Positions 8,288 to 20,693 are shown, numbered from the stretch's first letter. The stretch is DNA of 64,000 nt from Pseudomonadota bacterium (GCA_020161145.1 JAIUPQ010000005.1:217329-281328); one strand, 5' to 3'. Translations and numbers: made by a program. The notes: a model not told the origin generated them from the letters alone.

Positions 8288-9094
8288 ATGAACACGACTC
8301 CTGCCCCCATTCGCGCCGTGCTGGCCGACGACGAACGCCTGATGCGCGATCAGTTGCGAGCCCGGCTGACCGAGGTCTGGCCCGAGCTGCACATCGTGGC
8401 CGAGGCGCGCAACGGCCAGGAGGCGGTGGCGCTGACCGCCGAGCACCGGCCCGATGTGGTGTTTCTGGACATCCGGATGCCGGGCATGACGGGCATCGAG
8501 GCCGCCCGCGACATCTTGCAACTGGACGTGGGTGACGACGGCCTGCTGCCCGAGATCGTCTTCATCACCGCCTACGACGAGTACGCCGTACAGGCTTTTG
8601 AGCAGGGCGCGGTGGACTATGTGCTCAAGCCCGCTGAGCGCGAGCGGCTGGCCGTGACCGCCGCGCGACTGCGTCAACGGCTGGCGGCGCGGCAGGACGA
8701 GGACGCGCCGGCCGCCGAGCCCCCGCCGCGCGTGCAGGCCGCGCTGCACCAACTGGCCGGGTCACCGTCCTACCTGGGTTGGATCCAGGCGTCGGTGGGC
8801 ACCGCCATCCAGATGATTCCGGTCGATGAAGTGCTGTTCTTCATCAGCGACGAAAAATACACGCGGGTGCAGACGGCGCAGGTGGAGGCGCTGATCCGCA
8901 AGCCCATCAAGGAGCTGGTGCAGGAGCTGGACCCGGCGCTGTTCTGGCAGATCCATCGCTCCACGCTGGTGGCCGTCAAGGCCATTGCGGCGGTGACGCG
9001 CGATTTTCGAGGCCGCCAGATCGTTGGCATCAAAGGCCACGGCCAGAAGCTGGAAGTCAGCCGCAGCTACGTCCACCTCTTCAAAAGCATGTGA
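8288..9094 (+). CDS. LytTR-family response regulator
   Basis: The 268-residue product has a receiver domain (residues 8-130) with the acidic pocket ADDE, phospho-acceptor Asp61 in FLDIRMPGMTG, the Thr switch in IVFITAYDEYAV and the Lys in VLKPAE. A C-terminal LytTR DNA-binding domain (about 165-268) follows, with motifs DEVLFFISDEKYTRV, FWQIHRSTLVAV and LEVSRSYVHLFK. It is the partner of the kinase directly upstream. LytTR regulators bind short direct repeats in target promoters. The ATG at 8288 was chosen over an in-frame GTG at 8279. The atp promoter region begins 26 bases after its stop. Confidence 0.92.
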   Translation: MNTTPAPIRAVLADDERLMRDQLRARLTEVWPELHIVAEARNGQEAVALTAEHRPDVVFLDIRMPGMTGIEAARDILQLDVGDDGLLPEIVFITAYDEYAVQAFEQGAVDYVLKPAERERLAVTAARLRQRLAARQDEDAPAAEPPPRVQAALHQLAGSPSYLGWIQASVGTAIQMIPVDEVLFFISDEKYTRVQTAQVEALIRKPIKELVQELDPALFWQIHRSTLVAVKAIAAVTRDFRGRQIVGIKGHGQKLEVSRSYVHLFKSM

Positions 9095-9120
9095 TCGGCG
9101 GAACAGCGCCGAGATTGCCC

Positions 9121-9126
9121 TATAAT
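9121..9126 (+). promoter_or_regulatory. Likely -10 box of the atp operon promoter
   Basis: A perfect TATAAT lies 28 bases upstream of the atpI start, in otherwise GC-rich sequence. No good TTGACA-like -35 box is found 16-18 bases before it, and it lacks an extended TGn, so strength and exact start point are uncertain. It is well placed to serve the operon as its first promoter. Confidence 0.5.
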
Positions 9127-9154
9127 CCTCAGGCTTTGCAGAAAGTTGCTGAGG

Positions 9155-9637
9155 ATGAACGCAGGTTCAGACTGGGCCGACGACGACGCGAAGCCTGACC
9201 ATCAGCCACTGAGTCGCGAAGCGGCGCAGGCGTTGATGGCCAAGGATCCGCCGGTCTCACCGTGGCGGGTGGTTGCCGTGCAAGCGGCAGTCGGGGTGCT
9301 GCTGGCTGCGGTGACGTGGCTGGTTGGCGGCCAAAGCGGTTGGGCGTGGTCGATGCTGTACGGATCGGCTGCGGTGGTGGTGCCGGGTGCCTTGATGGCG
9401 CGCGGCATGACCAGTCGACTCACCAGCATGAATGCAGGCGTTTCCGCCGTCAGCTTCATGTTGTGGGAGTTCGGTAAGATCGTTGTTTCGGTCGCCATGC
9501 TCGCGCTGGCGCCGAAGGTGGTGCCCGATCTGAGCTGGCCAGCGTTGCTGGTTGCTCTGATTGTCTGCATCAAAGTCTACTGGGTCGCGCTCGCCTGGCG
9601 GGGGCGACCAAAAAAATTGAACGAAAACGAGTCATAA
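9155..9637 (+). CDS. atpI: ATP synthase protein I (AtpI)
   Basis: The 160-residue product has four hydrophobic helices (about residues 39-60, 64-85, 95-118 and 125-147). A Gly-rich turn with a Tyr-Gly pair, SMLYGSAAVVVPGALMARG, is typical of AtpI, the accessory membrane protein that aids c-ring assembly. It is first in the atp operon, 5 bases before atpB, as is usual in Proteobacteria. The ATG at 9155 has GAGG directly in front of it, which is tight; a TTG at 9146 is the alternative. Spacing suggests co-transcription with all following atp genes. Confidence 0.9.
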   Translation: MNAGSDWADDDAKPDHQPLSREAAQALMAKDPPVSPWRVVAVQAAVGVLLAAVTWLVGGQSGWAWSMLYGSAAVVVPGALMARGMTSRLTSMNAGVSAVSFMLWEFGKIVVSVAMLALAPKVVPDLSWPALLVALIVCIKVYWVALAWRGRPKKLNENES

Positions 9638-9642
9638 CCATC

Positions 9643-10503
9643 ATGGCAGCAGAAGGTTCCGCCGCGCCCACCGCTGGTGAATACATCGTTCACCACCTGA
9701 CCCACGCCAATGGTCGGCATGGCGAGATCCATGGTCCGTTCGATCTGTCGGTCTTCAATTACGACTCCATTTTCTTCTCCGTTGCGCTGGGCGTGCTGGG
9801 CTGCTTCATTCTGTGGCTGGCGGCGCGCAAAGCCACGTCGGGTGTGCCGGGGCGGTTTCAGGCGGCAGTCGAGTTGATGGTTGAAATGGTGGAGAACCAG
9901 GCCAAAGGCATCGTTCACAACGCCCAAAGCCGCAAGTTGGTGGCGCCGTTGGCGCTGACCGTGTTTGTCTGGATCTTCCTGATGAACGCCATGGACCTGC
10001 TGCCGGTGGACTTGCTGCCCTGGTTGTGGCAAACCGCAACGGGTGACAGCCATGCCTATCTGCGTGTCGTGCCGACGGCCGACCTGTCGGTGACCATGGG
10101 GCTCTCGCTGGGCGTGCTGGTGACCTGCCTGGCCTACAACGTCAAGATCAAAGGCCTGGGCGGCTGGGTGCACGAGCTGTTCTCGGCGCCGTTCGGAGCC
10201 AAGTGGTATCTGGCGCCGTTCAACTTCTTCATGCAGGTTGTCGAGTTTGTGGCCAAGACCGTCTCGCACGGGATGCGACTGTTCGGCAACATGTACGCGG
10301 GCGAGCTCATTTTCATGCTGATCGCACTGATGGGCGGCGCCATCGCCAGCGTCAGCCTGGGTACCGGCATCGGCCTGTTCATCGGCCACATCATCGCCGG
10401 CACGGCCTGGGCCATCTTCCACATCCTGATCATCACGCTACAGGCCTTCGTCTTCATGATGTTGGCACTGGTCTACATCGGTCAGGCACACGACGCGCAC
10501 TGA
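9643..10503 (+). CDS. atpB: F-type ATP synthase F0 subunit a
   Basis: This 286-residue integral membrane protein forms the stator half-channels for protons. The conserved helix HGMRLFGNMYAGELIFMLI carries the essential Arg that faces the c-ring, and the last helix (AIFHILIITLQAFVFMMLALVYIGQAHD) holds the Gln and His typical of this subunit. Length matches beta-proteobacterial AtpB. It follows atpI by 5 bases and is separated from atpE by 71 bases, a common leader for the highly expressed c subunit. Confidence 0.98.
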   Translation: MAAEGSAAPTAGEYIVHHLTHANGRHGEIHGPFDLSVFNYDSIFFSVALGVLGCFILWLAARKATSGVPGRFQAAVELMVEMVENQAKGIVHNAQSRKLVAPLALTVFVWIFLMNAMDLLPVDLLPWLWQTATGDSHAYLRVVPTADLSVTMGLSLGVLVTCLAYNVKIKGLGGWVHELFSAPFGAKWYLAPFNFFMQVVEFVAKTVSHGMRLFGNMYAGELIFMLIALMGGAIASVSLGTGIGLFIGHIIAGTAWAIFHILIITLQAFVFMMLALVYIGQAHDAH

Positions 10504-10562
10504 GTGGCGCAACCGGTTTTCGTTTTTCCTTTCGTTTTTCCCTTCAACTTCATCTCTCTTGA

Positions 10563-10838
<276 letters not shown>

Positions 10839-10934
10839 TCCGGCCAGATTGAGTCGAGTTGAGGGGCCGGGGAGCATGCCGCCATCTGTGCTGCTCCCCG
10901 CGCTGAAGAATCCGTCACCGTTTGAGGCAAGCAA

Positions 10935-11405
10935 GTGAGCATCACCGGTACTCTCATCGTCCAGATGATCGTCTTTTTGATCCTGGTCTGGTTCACGATG
11001 AAATTCGTTTGGCCGCCTATCGTGACCGCGCTCGATGAGCGCGCGCGCAAGGTGGCCGAGGGCCTGTCGGCCGCCGACAAAGCCAAGGCCGAACTGACGC
11101 AGGCCAATCAGCGCGTCGAACAGCAGCTCTCCGCCGCCCGCGACGATGCAGCCAAGCGCCTGGCCGACGCCGAGCGCCTGGCCCAGCAGATCGTCGAGGA
11201 CGCCAAGGCCCGCGCCAACGACGAGGGCAGCAAGATCGTCGCCGCCGCCCGTGCCGAGGCCGACCAGGCTGCTGTGCAGGCTCGCGAGTCGCTGCGCGAA
11301 CAGGTGGCCGTGCTGGCCGTCAAGGGCGCTGAGCAAATCCTCAAGCGCGAGGTCAATCCCGGCGTCCACGCCGAGCTGCTGACCCGCCTGAAGACGGAAC
11401 TCTGA
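10935..11405 (+). CDS. atpF: F-type ATP synthase F0 subunit b
   Basis: The 156-residue peripheral-stalk subunit has one N-terminal membrane helix ([20 protein letters not shown]) and then a long charged coiled coil (about residues 35-145) that reaches up to F1. The start is GTG at 10935, eight bases after an AGGC-type site; no ATG fits before the membrane helix. It sits between atpE and atpH as in E. coli. Confidence 0.96.
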   Translation: MSITGTLIVQMIVFLILVWFTMKFVWPPIVTALDERARKVAEGLSAADKAKAELTQANQRVEQQLSAARDDAAKRLADAERLAQQIVEDAKARANDEGSKIVAAARAEADQAAVQARESLREQVAVLAVKGAEQILKREVNPGVHAELLTRLKTEL

Positions 11406-11410
11406 GCACC

Positions 11411-11944
11411 ATGGCTGAGCTTGCAACCATCGCCCGCCCGTACGCCGAAGCCTTGTACAAGGCCATCGGCGGCGACAACGCCAGTGCGCTGGCCGAGCAG
11501 TTGGAGGCCATCGCCCAGGTGGCTGGCCAGCCCGAGGTGTGGTCGTTCGCCGACAACCCCACGGTGCGCCCCGCACAGGTTGCCGAATTGGTGGCCGGTG
11601 TGGCGGGCCAGGCGCTGGCGCCCAAGGTGGCCAACCTGCTGGCCACTGTCATCGACAACGGCCGCCTGCGCGTGCTGCCCGAAGTGGCGGCGCAGTTCCG
11701 CTTGCTGGTCAACGGCGCGAGCGGCGTGTCGGACGCCACCGTCTTCAGCGCCTTCCCGCTGGACGCGACTCAGTTGGCAGACACGGTGGCCACGCTGGAG
11801 CGGCGCTTCGGACGCAAGCTGCGCGCCGAGGTGCAGATCGATGAGTCGCTCATCGGTGGCATCCGCGTGGTGGTTGGCGACGAGGTGCTGGACACCTCGA
11901 TCAAGGCGCGTCTGGAGCAGATGAAGGCTGCACTGACCGCCTGA
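11411..11944 (+). CDS. atpH: F-type ATP synthase F1 subunit delta
   Basis: The 177-residue product begins with the family opening [14 protein letters not shown] and has the C-terminal delta signature [20 protein letters not shown]. Delta joins the b-dimer of the peripheral stalk to the top of the alpha3-beta3 hexamer. It starts 5 bases after atpF. Confidence 0.97.
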   Translation: MAELATIARPYAEALYKAIGGDNASALAEQLEAIAQVAGQPEVWSFADNPTVRPAQVAELVAGVAGQALAPKVANLLATVIDNGRLRVLPEVAAQFRLLVNGASGVSDATVFSAFPLDATQLADTVATLERRFGRKLRAEVQIDESLIGGIRVVVGDEVLDTSIKARLEQMKAALTA

Positions 11945-12011
11945 CAGGCACAGGTACACGTATTTCCTGGTCGCAGGCCTTGTCTGCGGCCACGCATTTC
12001 GGAGCAAAGCA

Positions 12012-13565
12012 ATGCAACTGAATCCCGCTGAAATTTCCGAGCTCATCAAGGCCCGCATCGAAGGCCTTGGCGCCGAAGCCAACATCCGCAACCAGGGCAC
12101 CGTGGTGTCGGTGACCGACGGCATCGTGCGTGTGCATGGCCTGTCGGATGCCATGCAGGGCGAAATGCTCGAGTTTCCCGCCGGCAAGGACGGCCAACCC
12201 TCGTTCGGCCTGGCGCTGAACCTGGAGCGCGACTCGGTGGGCGCGGTGATTCTGGGTGAGTACGAGCACATCTCCGAAGGCGACACGGTCAAGACCACCG
12301 GCCGCATTCTGGAAGTGCCCGTAGGCCCCGAGCTGATTGGCCGCGTGGTCAACGCCCTGGGTCAGCCCATCGACGGCAAAGGCCCCATCAACGCCAAGAT
12401 GACGGACGTGATCGAGAAGGTTGCGCCGGGCGTGATCGCGCGCAAGAGCGTGGACCAGCCGGTGCAAACCGGTCTGAAGTCCATCGACGCCATGGTGCCC
12501 ATCGGCCGTGGCCAGCGCGAACTGATCATCGGCGACCGCCAGACCGGCAAAACGGCCGTGGCCATCGACGCCATCATCAACCAGAAGGGTCAGAACATGA
12601 CCTGCGTCTACGTCGCCATCGGTCAGAAGGCGTCGTCGATCAAGAGTGTGGTGCGCGCCCTGGAGCAGGCCGGTGCGATGGACTACACCATCGTCGTCGC
12701 CGCCTCGGCGTCGGAGTCCGCCGCCATGCAGTACGTGTCGGCCTACTCGGGCTGCACCATGGGCGAGTACTTCCGCGACCGCGGCCAGGACGCGCTCATC
12801 GTCTATGACGATTTGTCCAAGCAGGCCGTGGCCTATCGCCAGGTCTCGCTGTTGCTGCGCCGCCCGCCAGGCCGTGAAGCCTTCCCCGGCGACGTGTTCT
12901 ATCTGCACAGCCGCCTGCTGGAGCGCGCCGCCCGCGTCAACGCCGACTACGTCGAGGCCTTCACCAAGGGTGAGGTCAAGGGCAAGACGGGCTCGCTGAC
13001 CGCGCTGCCCATCATCGAGACCCAGGCCGGTGACGTGTCGGCCTTCGTGCCCACCAACGTGATCTCCATCACCGACGGCCAGATCTTCCTGGAAACCAGC
13101 CTGTTCAACGCCGGCATCCGCCCCGCCATCAACGCCGGTATCTCGGTGTCGCGTGTGGGTGGTGCGGCCCAGACCAAGCTGATCAAGAACCTGTCGGGCG
13201 GCATCCGGACCGACCTGGCCCAGTACCGCGAACTGGCCGCGTTTGCCCAGTTCGCCTCTGACCTGGACGAAGCCACCCGCAAGCAGCTGGATCGCGGCGC
13301 CCGCGTCACCGAACTGCTCAAGCAGCCCCAGTACAGCCCGCTGCCCATCAGCCTGATGGCCGCCTCCCTGTTCGCGGCCAACAAGGGCTACCTGGACGAC
13401 GTCGACGTCAAGAAGGTGCTGGCCTTTGAATCCGGCCTGCACCAGTACCTCAAGAGCAGCCACGCTGCGCTGCTGGCCAAGCTCGAGGCCGACAAGGCCA
13501 TGGACAAGGCCGCCGAGGAAGAGCTGGCTGGTGCCATCGCCGCGTTCAAGAAGTCGTTTGCTTGA
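12012..13565 (+). CDS. atpA: F-type ATP synthase F1 subunit alpha
   Basis: This 517-residue subunit has the P-loop [11 protein letters not shown] (about residues 170-180) and the non-catalytic-site features of alpha, including [14 protein letters not shown]. The C-terminal helical domain is complete. It alternates with beta in the F1 hexamer and carries regulatory nucleotide sites. A 67-base gap with no visible gene separates it from atpH. Confidence 0.98.
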   Translation: MQLNPAEISELIKARIEGLGAEANIRNQGTVVSVTDGIVRVHGLSDAMQGEMLEFPAGKDGQPSFGLALNLERDSVGAVILGEYEHISEGDTVKTTGRILEVPVGPELIGRVVNALGQPIDGKGPINAKMTDVIEKVAPGVIARKSVDQPVQTGLKSIDAMVPIGRGQRELIIGDRQTGKTAVAIDAIINQKGQNMTCVYVAIGQKASSIKSVVRALEQAGAMDYTIVVAASASESAAMQYVSAYSGCTMGEYFRDRGQDALIVYDDLSKQAVAYRQVSLLLRRPPGREAFPGDVFYLHSRLLERAARVNADYVEAFTKGEVKGKTGSLTALPIIETQAGDVSAFVPTNVISITDGQIFLETSLFNAGIRPAINAGISVSRVGGAAQTKLIKNLSGGIRTDLAQYRELAAFAQFASDLDEATRKQLDRGARVTELLKQPQYSPLPISLMAASLFAANKGYLDDVDVKKVLAFESGLHQYLKSSHAALLAKLEADKAMDKAAEEELAGAIAAFKKSFA

Positions 13566-13601
13566 GCATGTTGGCTCCCACGCTGACACAGGAGGCCCGT
13601 C

Positions 13602-15915
<2,314 letters not shown>

Positions 15916-15927
15916 GGAGGCTTGCTG

Positions 15928-16347
15928 ATGGCAACCATTCACGTCGATGTGGTCAGTGCCGAGGAGAGCATCTTCTCGGGCGAGGCCAAGTTCGTCGCGC
16001 TGCCCGGTGAGAGTGGCGAGTTGGGCATCCTGCCGCGCCACACGCCGCTGATCACGCGGATCAAGCCGGGCGCCGTGCGCATCCAGCGTGCCGACAACGA
16101 CCAGGAAGAATTTGTCTTCGTGGCCGGCGGCATCCTGGAGGTACAGCCCGGCAGCGTCACTGTGCTGGCCGACACCGCCATTCGTGGCAGCGATCTGGAC
16201 GAGGCCAAGGCCAACGAGGCCAAGCGCCTGGCCGAAGAGGCCATCAAGAACGCCAAGAGCGACATCGACCTCGCGTTGGCGCAAAGCGAGTTTGCCGCCA
16301 TGGCGGCCCAGCTCGTGGCCATCCAGAAGCTGCGCAAGAATCGCTGA
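15928..16347 (+). CDS. atpC: F-type ATP synthase F1 subunit epsilon
   Basis: The 139-residue product has the N-terminal beta-sandwich ([32 protein letters not shown]) that contacts the c-ring and a two-helix C-terminal domain that can inhibit ATP hydrolysis. A strong AAGGAGG site at 15914-15920 lies 7 bases before the ATG at 15928, deciding the start over the TTG at 15922. It is the last gene of the operon. Confidence 0.97.
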   Translation: MATIHVDVVSAEESIFSGEAKFVALPGESGELGILPRHTPLITRIKPGAVRIQRADNDQEEFVFVAGGILEVQPGSVTVLADTAIRGSDLDEAKANEAKRLAEEAIKNAKSDIDLALAQSEFAAMAAQLVAIQKLRKNR

Positions 16348-16368
16348 CCCGCCCGCCGGTTCAGCGCC

Positions 16369-16404
16369 AACCCGCCCGGAGCGATCCGCGGCGGGTTTTG
16401 TTTT
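16369..16404 (+). terminator. Rho-independent terminator of the atp operon
   Basis: The 8-bp arms AACCCGCC and GGCGGGTT (16369-16376 and 16390-16397) can pair around a 13-base loop and are followed by a T-rich run (TTGTTTT). It starts 22 bases after the atpC stop and ends 14 bases before ppk2, so ppk2 either has a weak promoter of its own or relies on readthrough. Confidence 0.75.
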
Positions 16405-16417
16405 GCAGGGAGTGGCC

Positions 16418-17203
16418 ATGGCCAAGCAAGCAGATTTGTCGCTCAGCAAGAAAGACTATGCCAAGCGCATCGACGCGCTGCAACTCGAGCTCAGCGCCAT
16501 GGCGCGCTGGGCGGCCTACACCGGCGAGCGCGTCCTCATCCTGCTCGAAGGCCGGGACACCGCTGGCAAAAGCGGCGTCATCAACGCCATCAGCGCCAAG
16601 CTCAACCCGCGTCAGTGCCACACCGTGGCACTGGGCAAACCCAGCGAGCGCGAGGCCACACAGTGGTATTTCCAGCGCTACGTGCCCCACCTGCCGGCGG
16701 CGGGCGAGATCATGCTGTTCGATCGCTCCTGGTACAACCGCGCTGGCGTCGAGGCCGTGATGGGCTATTGCACGCCAGCCCAGACCGAGGCGTTTCTCAA
16801 GCAGGCGCCGGTGTTCGAGCGCATGCTGGTGGCCGACGGCATCCGCCTCTTCAAGTACTGGCTGACCGTCGACCAGGCCGAGCAGGAGGCGCGCTTTGCC
16901 GAGCGGGCGGATGACCCCCTCAAGCGCTGGAAGCTCTCGCCCATCGACCTCAAGGCCCGCGAGCACTATGCCGCCTACGGCCAGGCGCGCGATCGCATGC
17001 TGGCCGCCACCCACACACCCGAAGCGCCGTGGACGCTGGTGGACTTCAACGACCAGCGCCAGGGCCGCCTGACGCTGATCCGCCACCTGCTGGATCACCT
17101 GCCCGACGTGGCGGTGCCTTGCCCGGACATCGTGCTGCCGGCACTGGGCCATGCTCCGCTGAAGGAGCGCTTCAAGGGGCCGCTCAAGCCCATTGCCGCG
17201 TAG
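16418..17203 (+). CDS. ppk2: Polyphosphate kinase 2 (PPK2)
   Basis: The 261-residue protein is a single-domain PPK2 with the P-loop-kinase fold. Walker A is GRDTAGKSG (residues 45-53), Walker B is FDRSWYNRAG with Asp102 and Arg103, and the lid carries DDPLKRWKLSPID. Single-domain PPK2 enzymes use polyphosphate to phosphorylate ADP or GDP (class I), AMP (class II) or both (class III); the class cannot be fixed by eye. The long frame reaching upstream into atpC is a shadow. The ATG at 16418 lies after the sequence GGGAGTGGCC. Its place right after the ATP synthase operon links it to nucleotide energy supply. Confidence 0.93.
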   Translation: MAKQADLSLSKKDYAKRIDALQLELSAMARWAAYTGERVLILLEGRDTAGKSGVINAISAKLNPRQCHTVALGKPSEREATQWYFQRYVPHLPAAGEIMLFDRSWYNRAGVEAVMGYCTPAQTEAFLKQAPVFERMLVADGIRLFKYWLTVDQAEQEARFAERADDPLKRWKLSPIDLKAREHYAAYGQARDRMLAATHTPEAPWTLVDFNDQRQGRLTLIRHLLDHLPDVAVPCPDIVLPALGHAPLKERFKGPLKPIAA

Positions 17204-17225
17204 CGGGAGCGCGGCGGTTGACCGC

Positions 17226-17750
17226 CTACAGCATCACCAGCGCATCCGGCAGCGCGTTGGCCTTGGCCTCGCCTTCGGCCAGCGGGCAGTGGCGGCGCAG
17301 CAGGGCGTCCACCTCGGCGATGGCCGCCGCCAGGCCGCCCTCGAAGCGGCCATCGGCCAGCGAAGCGCTCAGGCGCTCAGCGACGCCGCTCCATACCTCA
17401 GGGGGCACCTGACCGGTCAGGCCTCGGTCGGCCAGGATTTCGATCGCGTGGTCGGCCAGCAGCAGGTAGATCAGCACGCCGTTGTTGCCCGGCGTGTCCC
17501 AGACACGCAGCTTGCCGAACAGCGTGACCGCGCGGTCGCGCGCCGTCAGCCCACGTCGCAGGTAGCTGGCCGGCAGGCCACCTTCAATGGCCACGCACAG
17601 TTCGGCCGCATGCACGGCCTCGCTGGCGCGCACCTGGGCTTCGAGCCGGGCGGCGGCTTCGGCGGGCAGCTTGCGCCGCACGTCCTGCACGTCCAGCCAG
17701 CGGTGGCGCACCCAACGCGTCAGCCCGGGCTGTCGCAAATCCGTCGCCAT
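17226..17750 (-). CDS. TPM-domain protein without signal peptide
   Basis: The 174-residue product contains a TPM-type fold (PF04536 family), recognisable from AIEGGLPAS..., FGKLRVWDTPGNNGVLIYLLLADHAIEILADRGL and the closing EGGLAAAIAEVDALL. It lacks the signal peptide and the Gly-rich tail of its upstream neighbour, so it probably acts inside the cell or at the inner face of the membrane. Its ATG shares a base with the stop of the secreted TPM gene (TGATG), indicating coupled translation. The function of TPM proteins in bacteria is poorly known; phosphatase activity has been shown only for a plant relative. Confidence 0.85.
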   Translation of the reverse strand: MATDLRQPGLTRWVRHRWLDVQDVRRKLPAEAAARLEAQVRASEAVHAAELCVAIEGGLPASYLRRGLTARDRAVTLFGKLRVWDTPGNNGVLIYLLLADHAIEILADRGLTGQVPPEVWSGVAERLSASLADGRFEGGLAAAIAEVDALLRRHCPLAEGEAKANALPDALVML

Positions 17751-18652
17751 CACCAATCTCCTGAGGCGCCGCCGCCACCAAAATCACCACCGCCACCGGA
17801 AGACCAGCCGCCGCCGCCACCACCGCCGCCCCAGCCGCCACCGCCGCCACCCCAGATGATGGGCGGCACGCCGCCGCCCCCGCGGCCGCGGCGGCCACCG
17901 GGCGCGCCCAGCATGCTGCCCACGCCCATGACGGCCACCAGAATCAGGGCCACCACGCCGGCACCCAGGGCAATGGCCACCGAGTGGGTCAGCAACCAGG
18001 CCAGCCCGCCCGTGGCGCCGGCGCTGGCCACGGTGCCCAGCTTGCGACCCAGAATGCCCGACAGCACGCTGCCGATGATGGGCACGCCGATGAAGAAGAA
18101 CACCAGGGGCGAGAAATTGAGGCCGTCGCTGGCGCGCTGGCTGCTGCCGCCGCGCGGCTCGGGCAGCGGCAGGTGCTCGCCCCGGATGCGGGCCATCACC
18201 TGATCCGCCGCTGCCGACAGGCCCTCGGCAAACTTGCCCTCACGAAAGGCGGGCCGCACCGCGCGGTCGATGATCTGCCGCGCCGCCAGGTCAGGGATGG
18301 CGCCTTCCAGCGCCTTGGCCACCTCGATGCGCACGCGCCGGTCGTCCTTGGAGACGATGATGAGCACGCCATCGCCCACGTCGCGCCGGCCGATCTTCCA
18401 GGTGGACGCCACGCGGTAGGCAAAGGCTGCGATGTCTTCGGGCGCCGTATTGGGCACCGTCAGCACGGCAATCTGCGGCCCGGCCTCGGTCTCAAACGCG
18501 GCCAGCTTGGCCTCCAGGGCCGCACGCTCGTCCGCCGTCAGCAGCGCCGCCTCATCCGTCACGCGGGCGCTCAACTCGGGCACCGCGCGCAGATCCTGGG
18601 CGCCGGCCCAGGGCAGGGCCAGCGCCAGCAGCAGCGCGAGCAGCCAGCGCAT
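17750..18652 (-). CDS. Secreted/membrane TPM-domain protein with glycine-rich tail (YgcG-like)
   Basis: The 300-residue protein has a cleavable signal (LLALLLALALPWAGAQ) and a TPM domain (about residues 25-165; VTDEAALLTADERAALEAKL, TWKIGRRDVGDGVLIIVSKD). Two hydrophobic helices (about 185-207 and 217-245) follow, then a tail made almost only of Gly, Trp and Ser, ending GGGGASGDW. That tail is typical of the family and is why the DNA here is a run of CCGCCGCCACC-like repeats. The ATG at 18652 is preferred over the GTG two codons earlier. It lies 7 bases after lemA, a pairing common in Proteobacteria. Confidence 0.9.
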   Translation of the reverse strand: MRWLLALLLALALPWAGAQDLRAVPELSARVTDEAALLTADERAALEAKLAAFETEAGPQIAVLTVPNTAPEDIAAFAYRVASTWKIGRRDVGDGVLIIVSKDDRRVRIEVAKALEGAIPDLAARQIIDRAVRPAFREGKFAEGLSAAADQVMARIRGEHLPLPEPRGGSSQRASDGLNFSPLVFFFIGVPIIGSVLSGILGRKLGTVASAGATGGLAWLLTHSVAIALGAGVVALILVAVMGVGSMLGAPGGRRGRGGGGVPPIIWGGGGGGWGGGGGGGGWSSGGGGDFGGGGASGDW

Positions 18653-18659
18653 CACCACC

Positions 18660-19271
18660 TCAGCGCGAGGCCGGTTGTGCCTGCTCGAAATTCACCGTCG
18701 GCGGCCGTGCGATCTCGGCCTCGTTCTGGACGGTGAAATTGGGCTTGACCGAATAGCCAAAAACCATGGCCGTCAGGTTGGTGGGGAACTGCCGCGCCAG
18801 CGTGTTGTAGCTCTGCACCGTCTGGATGTATTTGTTGCGGGCCACCGTGATGCGGTTTTCGGTGCCCTCCAGCGTCACCCGCAAGTCCTGGAACGCCTGG
18901 TTGGCCTTCAGGTTGGGGTAGTTCTCGGTGACCATCATCAGGCGCGACAGGGCGCGCGTCAGGTCGCCCTGGGCAGCCTGGAACTGCTCGAATGCGCGCG
19001 GATCGTTGATCAGCTCGGGCGTGGCCTGGATGGAGGTGGCCCGCGAGCGCGCCTCGATCACCTGGGTCAGCGTCGTCTGCTCGAAGTTGGCCTCGCCCTT
19101 GACGGTGGCCACGATGTTGGGCACCAGATCGGCCCGGCGCTGGTACTGGTTGAGCACCTCGGACCAGGCCGCCTTGACCTGCTCGTCCTCGGTCTGGAAC
19201 TGGTTGTAGCCACAGCCGGTGAGCACGGCGGCCACGGCAAACAGCGCAAACACGCGCAGCAGACGGTTCAT
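18660..19271 (-). CDS. lemA: LemA-family lipoprotein
   Basis: The 203-residue product starts with the lipobox VLTGCGYN (Cys near residue 20) and has the LemA core of long antiparallel helices ([71 protein letters not shown]). The FPTNL...FGYSVKPNF ending is diagnostic. An AGGAGG ribosome site lies 9 bases before the ATG at 19271. It is first in the lemA-TPM-TPM operon. LemA function in Gram-negative bacteria is not established, though it recurs with TPM partners. Confidence 0.93.
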   Translation of the reverse strand: MNRLLRVFALFAVAAVLTGCGYNQFQTEDEQVKAAWSEVLNQYQRRADLVPNIVATVKGEANFEQTTLTQVIEARSRATSIQATPELINDPRAFEQFQAAQGDLTRALSRLMMVTENYPNLKANQAFQDLRVTLEGTENRITVARNKYIQTVQSYNTLARQFPTNLTAMVFGYSVKPNFTVQNEAEIARPPTVNFEQAQPASR

Positions 19272-19339
19272 CACAAAGCCTCCTGAATGGGGGAATAACG
19301 GGCGCAATGGTAGCTGGGGTCAAACGGGATAATGCCAAG

Positions 19340-20437
19340 ATGTTTGCCCCGCTCCAGAACGACACTTTTTTGCGCGCCTGCCTGCGCCAGCCGACCACCC
19401 ACACCCCGCTCTGGCTGATGCGCCAGGCCGGCCGCTACCTGCCCGAGTACCGCGCCACGCGGGCCAAGGCGGGCAGTTTCATGGGGTTGGCGACGAACAC
19501 CGACTACGCCACCGAGGTCACGCTGCAGCCGCTGGCCCGCTACGCGCTGGACGCTGCCATCTTGTTCTCCGACATCCTCACCGTGCCCGACGCCATGGGG
19601 CTGGGCCTGTCGTTCCAGTTGGGCGAAGGCCCGCGCTTCGCCCATCCGGTGCGAGATGAAGCGGCGGTTGCGAGGCTGGCCGTGCCGGACATGGCGCGGC
19701 TGCGCTATGTGTTCGACGCCGTCACCAGCATCCGCAAGGCCTTGAACGGGCGCGTGCCGCTGATCGGCTTTTCGGGCAGCCCCTGGACGCTGGCCTGCTA
19801 CATGGTCGAGGGGGGCGGCAGCGACGACTACCGGTTGGTCAAGTCCATGCTTTACGCCCGGCCTGACCTGATGCACCGCATGCTCAGCATCAACGCCGAC
19901 GCCGTGGCGCTCTACCTCAACACCCAGATCCAGGCCGGCGCCCAGGCCGTGATGGTGTTCGACTCCTGGGGCGGCGTGCTGGCCGACGGCGCGTTCCAGG
20001 ACTTCTCGCTGGCGTACACCCGTCGCGTGGTGAGCCAACTCCAGCGCGAGGCCGGCGGTGTCCGCGTGCCCGTCATCGTCTTCACCAAGGGCGGCGGACC
20101 CTGGCTGGCCCAGATTGCCGACTGCGGCGCCGACGTGGTGGGGGTGGACTGGACGGTCAACCTCGCGGCCGCGCGCGCCCAGGTGGGCGCGCGCGTGGCG
20201 CTGCAAGGCAACCTCGACCCCAACGTGTTGTTTGCCCCGCCCGAGGTCGTGGCCACCGAAGCGCGCCGGGTGCTGGACGCCTTTGGCCCGCCCCAGCGCA
20301 CCGACGGCGGCTGGGACGGCCACGTCTTCAACCTGGGCCATGGCATCAGCCAGTACACGCCGCCCGAACATGTGGCGGCCTTGGTCGAGGCCGTGCACAG
20401 CCACAGCCGCAGCCTGCGCAGGATGGCGGGTGAGTGA
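19340..20437 (+). CDS. hemE: Uroporphyrinogen decarboxylase
   Basis: The 365-residue enzyme decarboxylates the four acetate side chains of uroporphyrinogen III to give coproporphyrinogen III in haem synthesis. Signatures are [17 protein letters not shown] near the N-terminus, [37 protein letters not shown] and [16 protein letters not shown] near the C-terminus. Length matches the family. The ATG at 19340 starts the family motif directly. A GATAAT sequence lies only 7 bases upstream, so if it is the -10 box the message would have almost no leader. It is divergent from lemA. Confidence 0.97.
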   Translation: MFAPLQNDTFLRACLRQPTTHTPLWLMRQAGRYLPEYRATRAKAGSFMGLATNTDYATEVTLQPLARYALDAAILFSDILTVPDAMGLGLSFQLGEGPRFAHPVRDEAAVARLAVPDMARLRYVFDAVTSIRKALNGRVPLIGFSGSPWTLACYMVEGGGSDDYRLVKSMLYARPDLMHRMLSINADAVALYLNTQIQAGAQAVMVFDSWGGVLADGAFQDFSLAYTRRVVSQLQREAGGVRVPVIVFTKGGGPWLAQIADCGADVVGVDWTVNLAAARAQVGARVALQGNLDPNVLFAPPEVVATEARRVLDAFGPPQRTDGGWDGHVFNLGHGISQYTPPEHVAALVEAVHSHSRSLRRMAGE

Positions 20438-20630
20438 ATGCTCAGGGCTTGACTTATCCCCAATTCCTTGACCTCACTGGGGACGCTCGTTTGCCATGCG
20501 ATGCGGCACGGGCGGCCGTACCAAGCTATTGATTTGAAAAAAGATTTTGACCCCCATCCACTGCGCCATGCCCGGCGCAACCACGGTGGATCAAGCGCTT
20601 AGGCCGTTTTCTTCAGGGTTCCCCACAAAG

Positions 20631-20639
20631 TTATCCACA
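20631..20639 (+). promoter_or_regulatory. DnaA box in the hemE-priA intergenic region
   Basis: TTATCCACA matches the DnaA consensus TTATNCACA exactly. Within the same 256-base gap (20438-20693) lie TTATCCCCA at 20454-20462 (one mismatch) and TTCCCCACA at 20620-20628 (two mismatches), all in the same orientation. Directly after the perfect box, positions 20650-20695 are strongly AT-rich in a GC-rich genome, and they also contain the ribosome-binding and start region of priA. No other gene is seen in this gap. Function as a DnaA-controlled promoter is inferred. Confidence 0.5.
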
Positions 20640-20693
20640 GGTCGGTGATGGGTAAAAAACTCTTTTAGATCAATTGGTTAACATAAATTTTTG

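Noticed and set aside
17760-17890. CCGCCGCCACC-rich stretch as a non-coding repeat array
   Set aside because: It encodes the Gly/Trp-rich tail of the TPM protein, which is a normal feature of that family.
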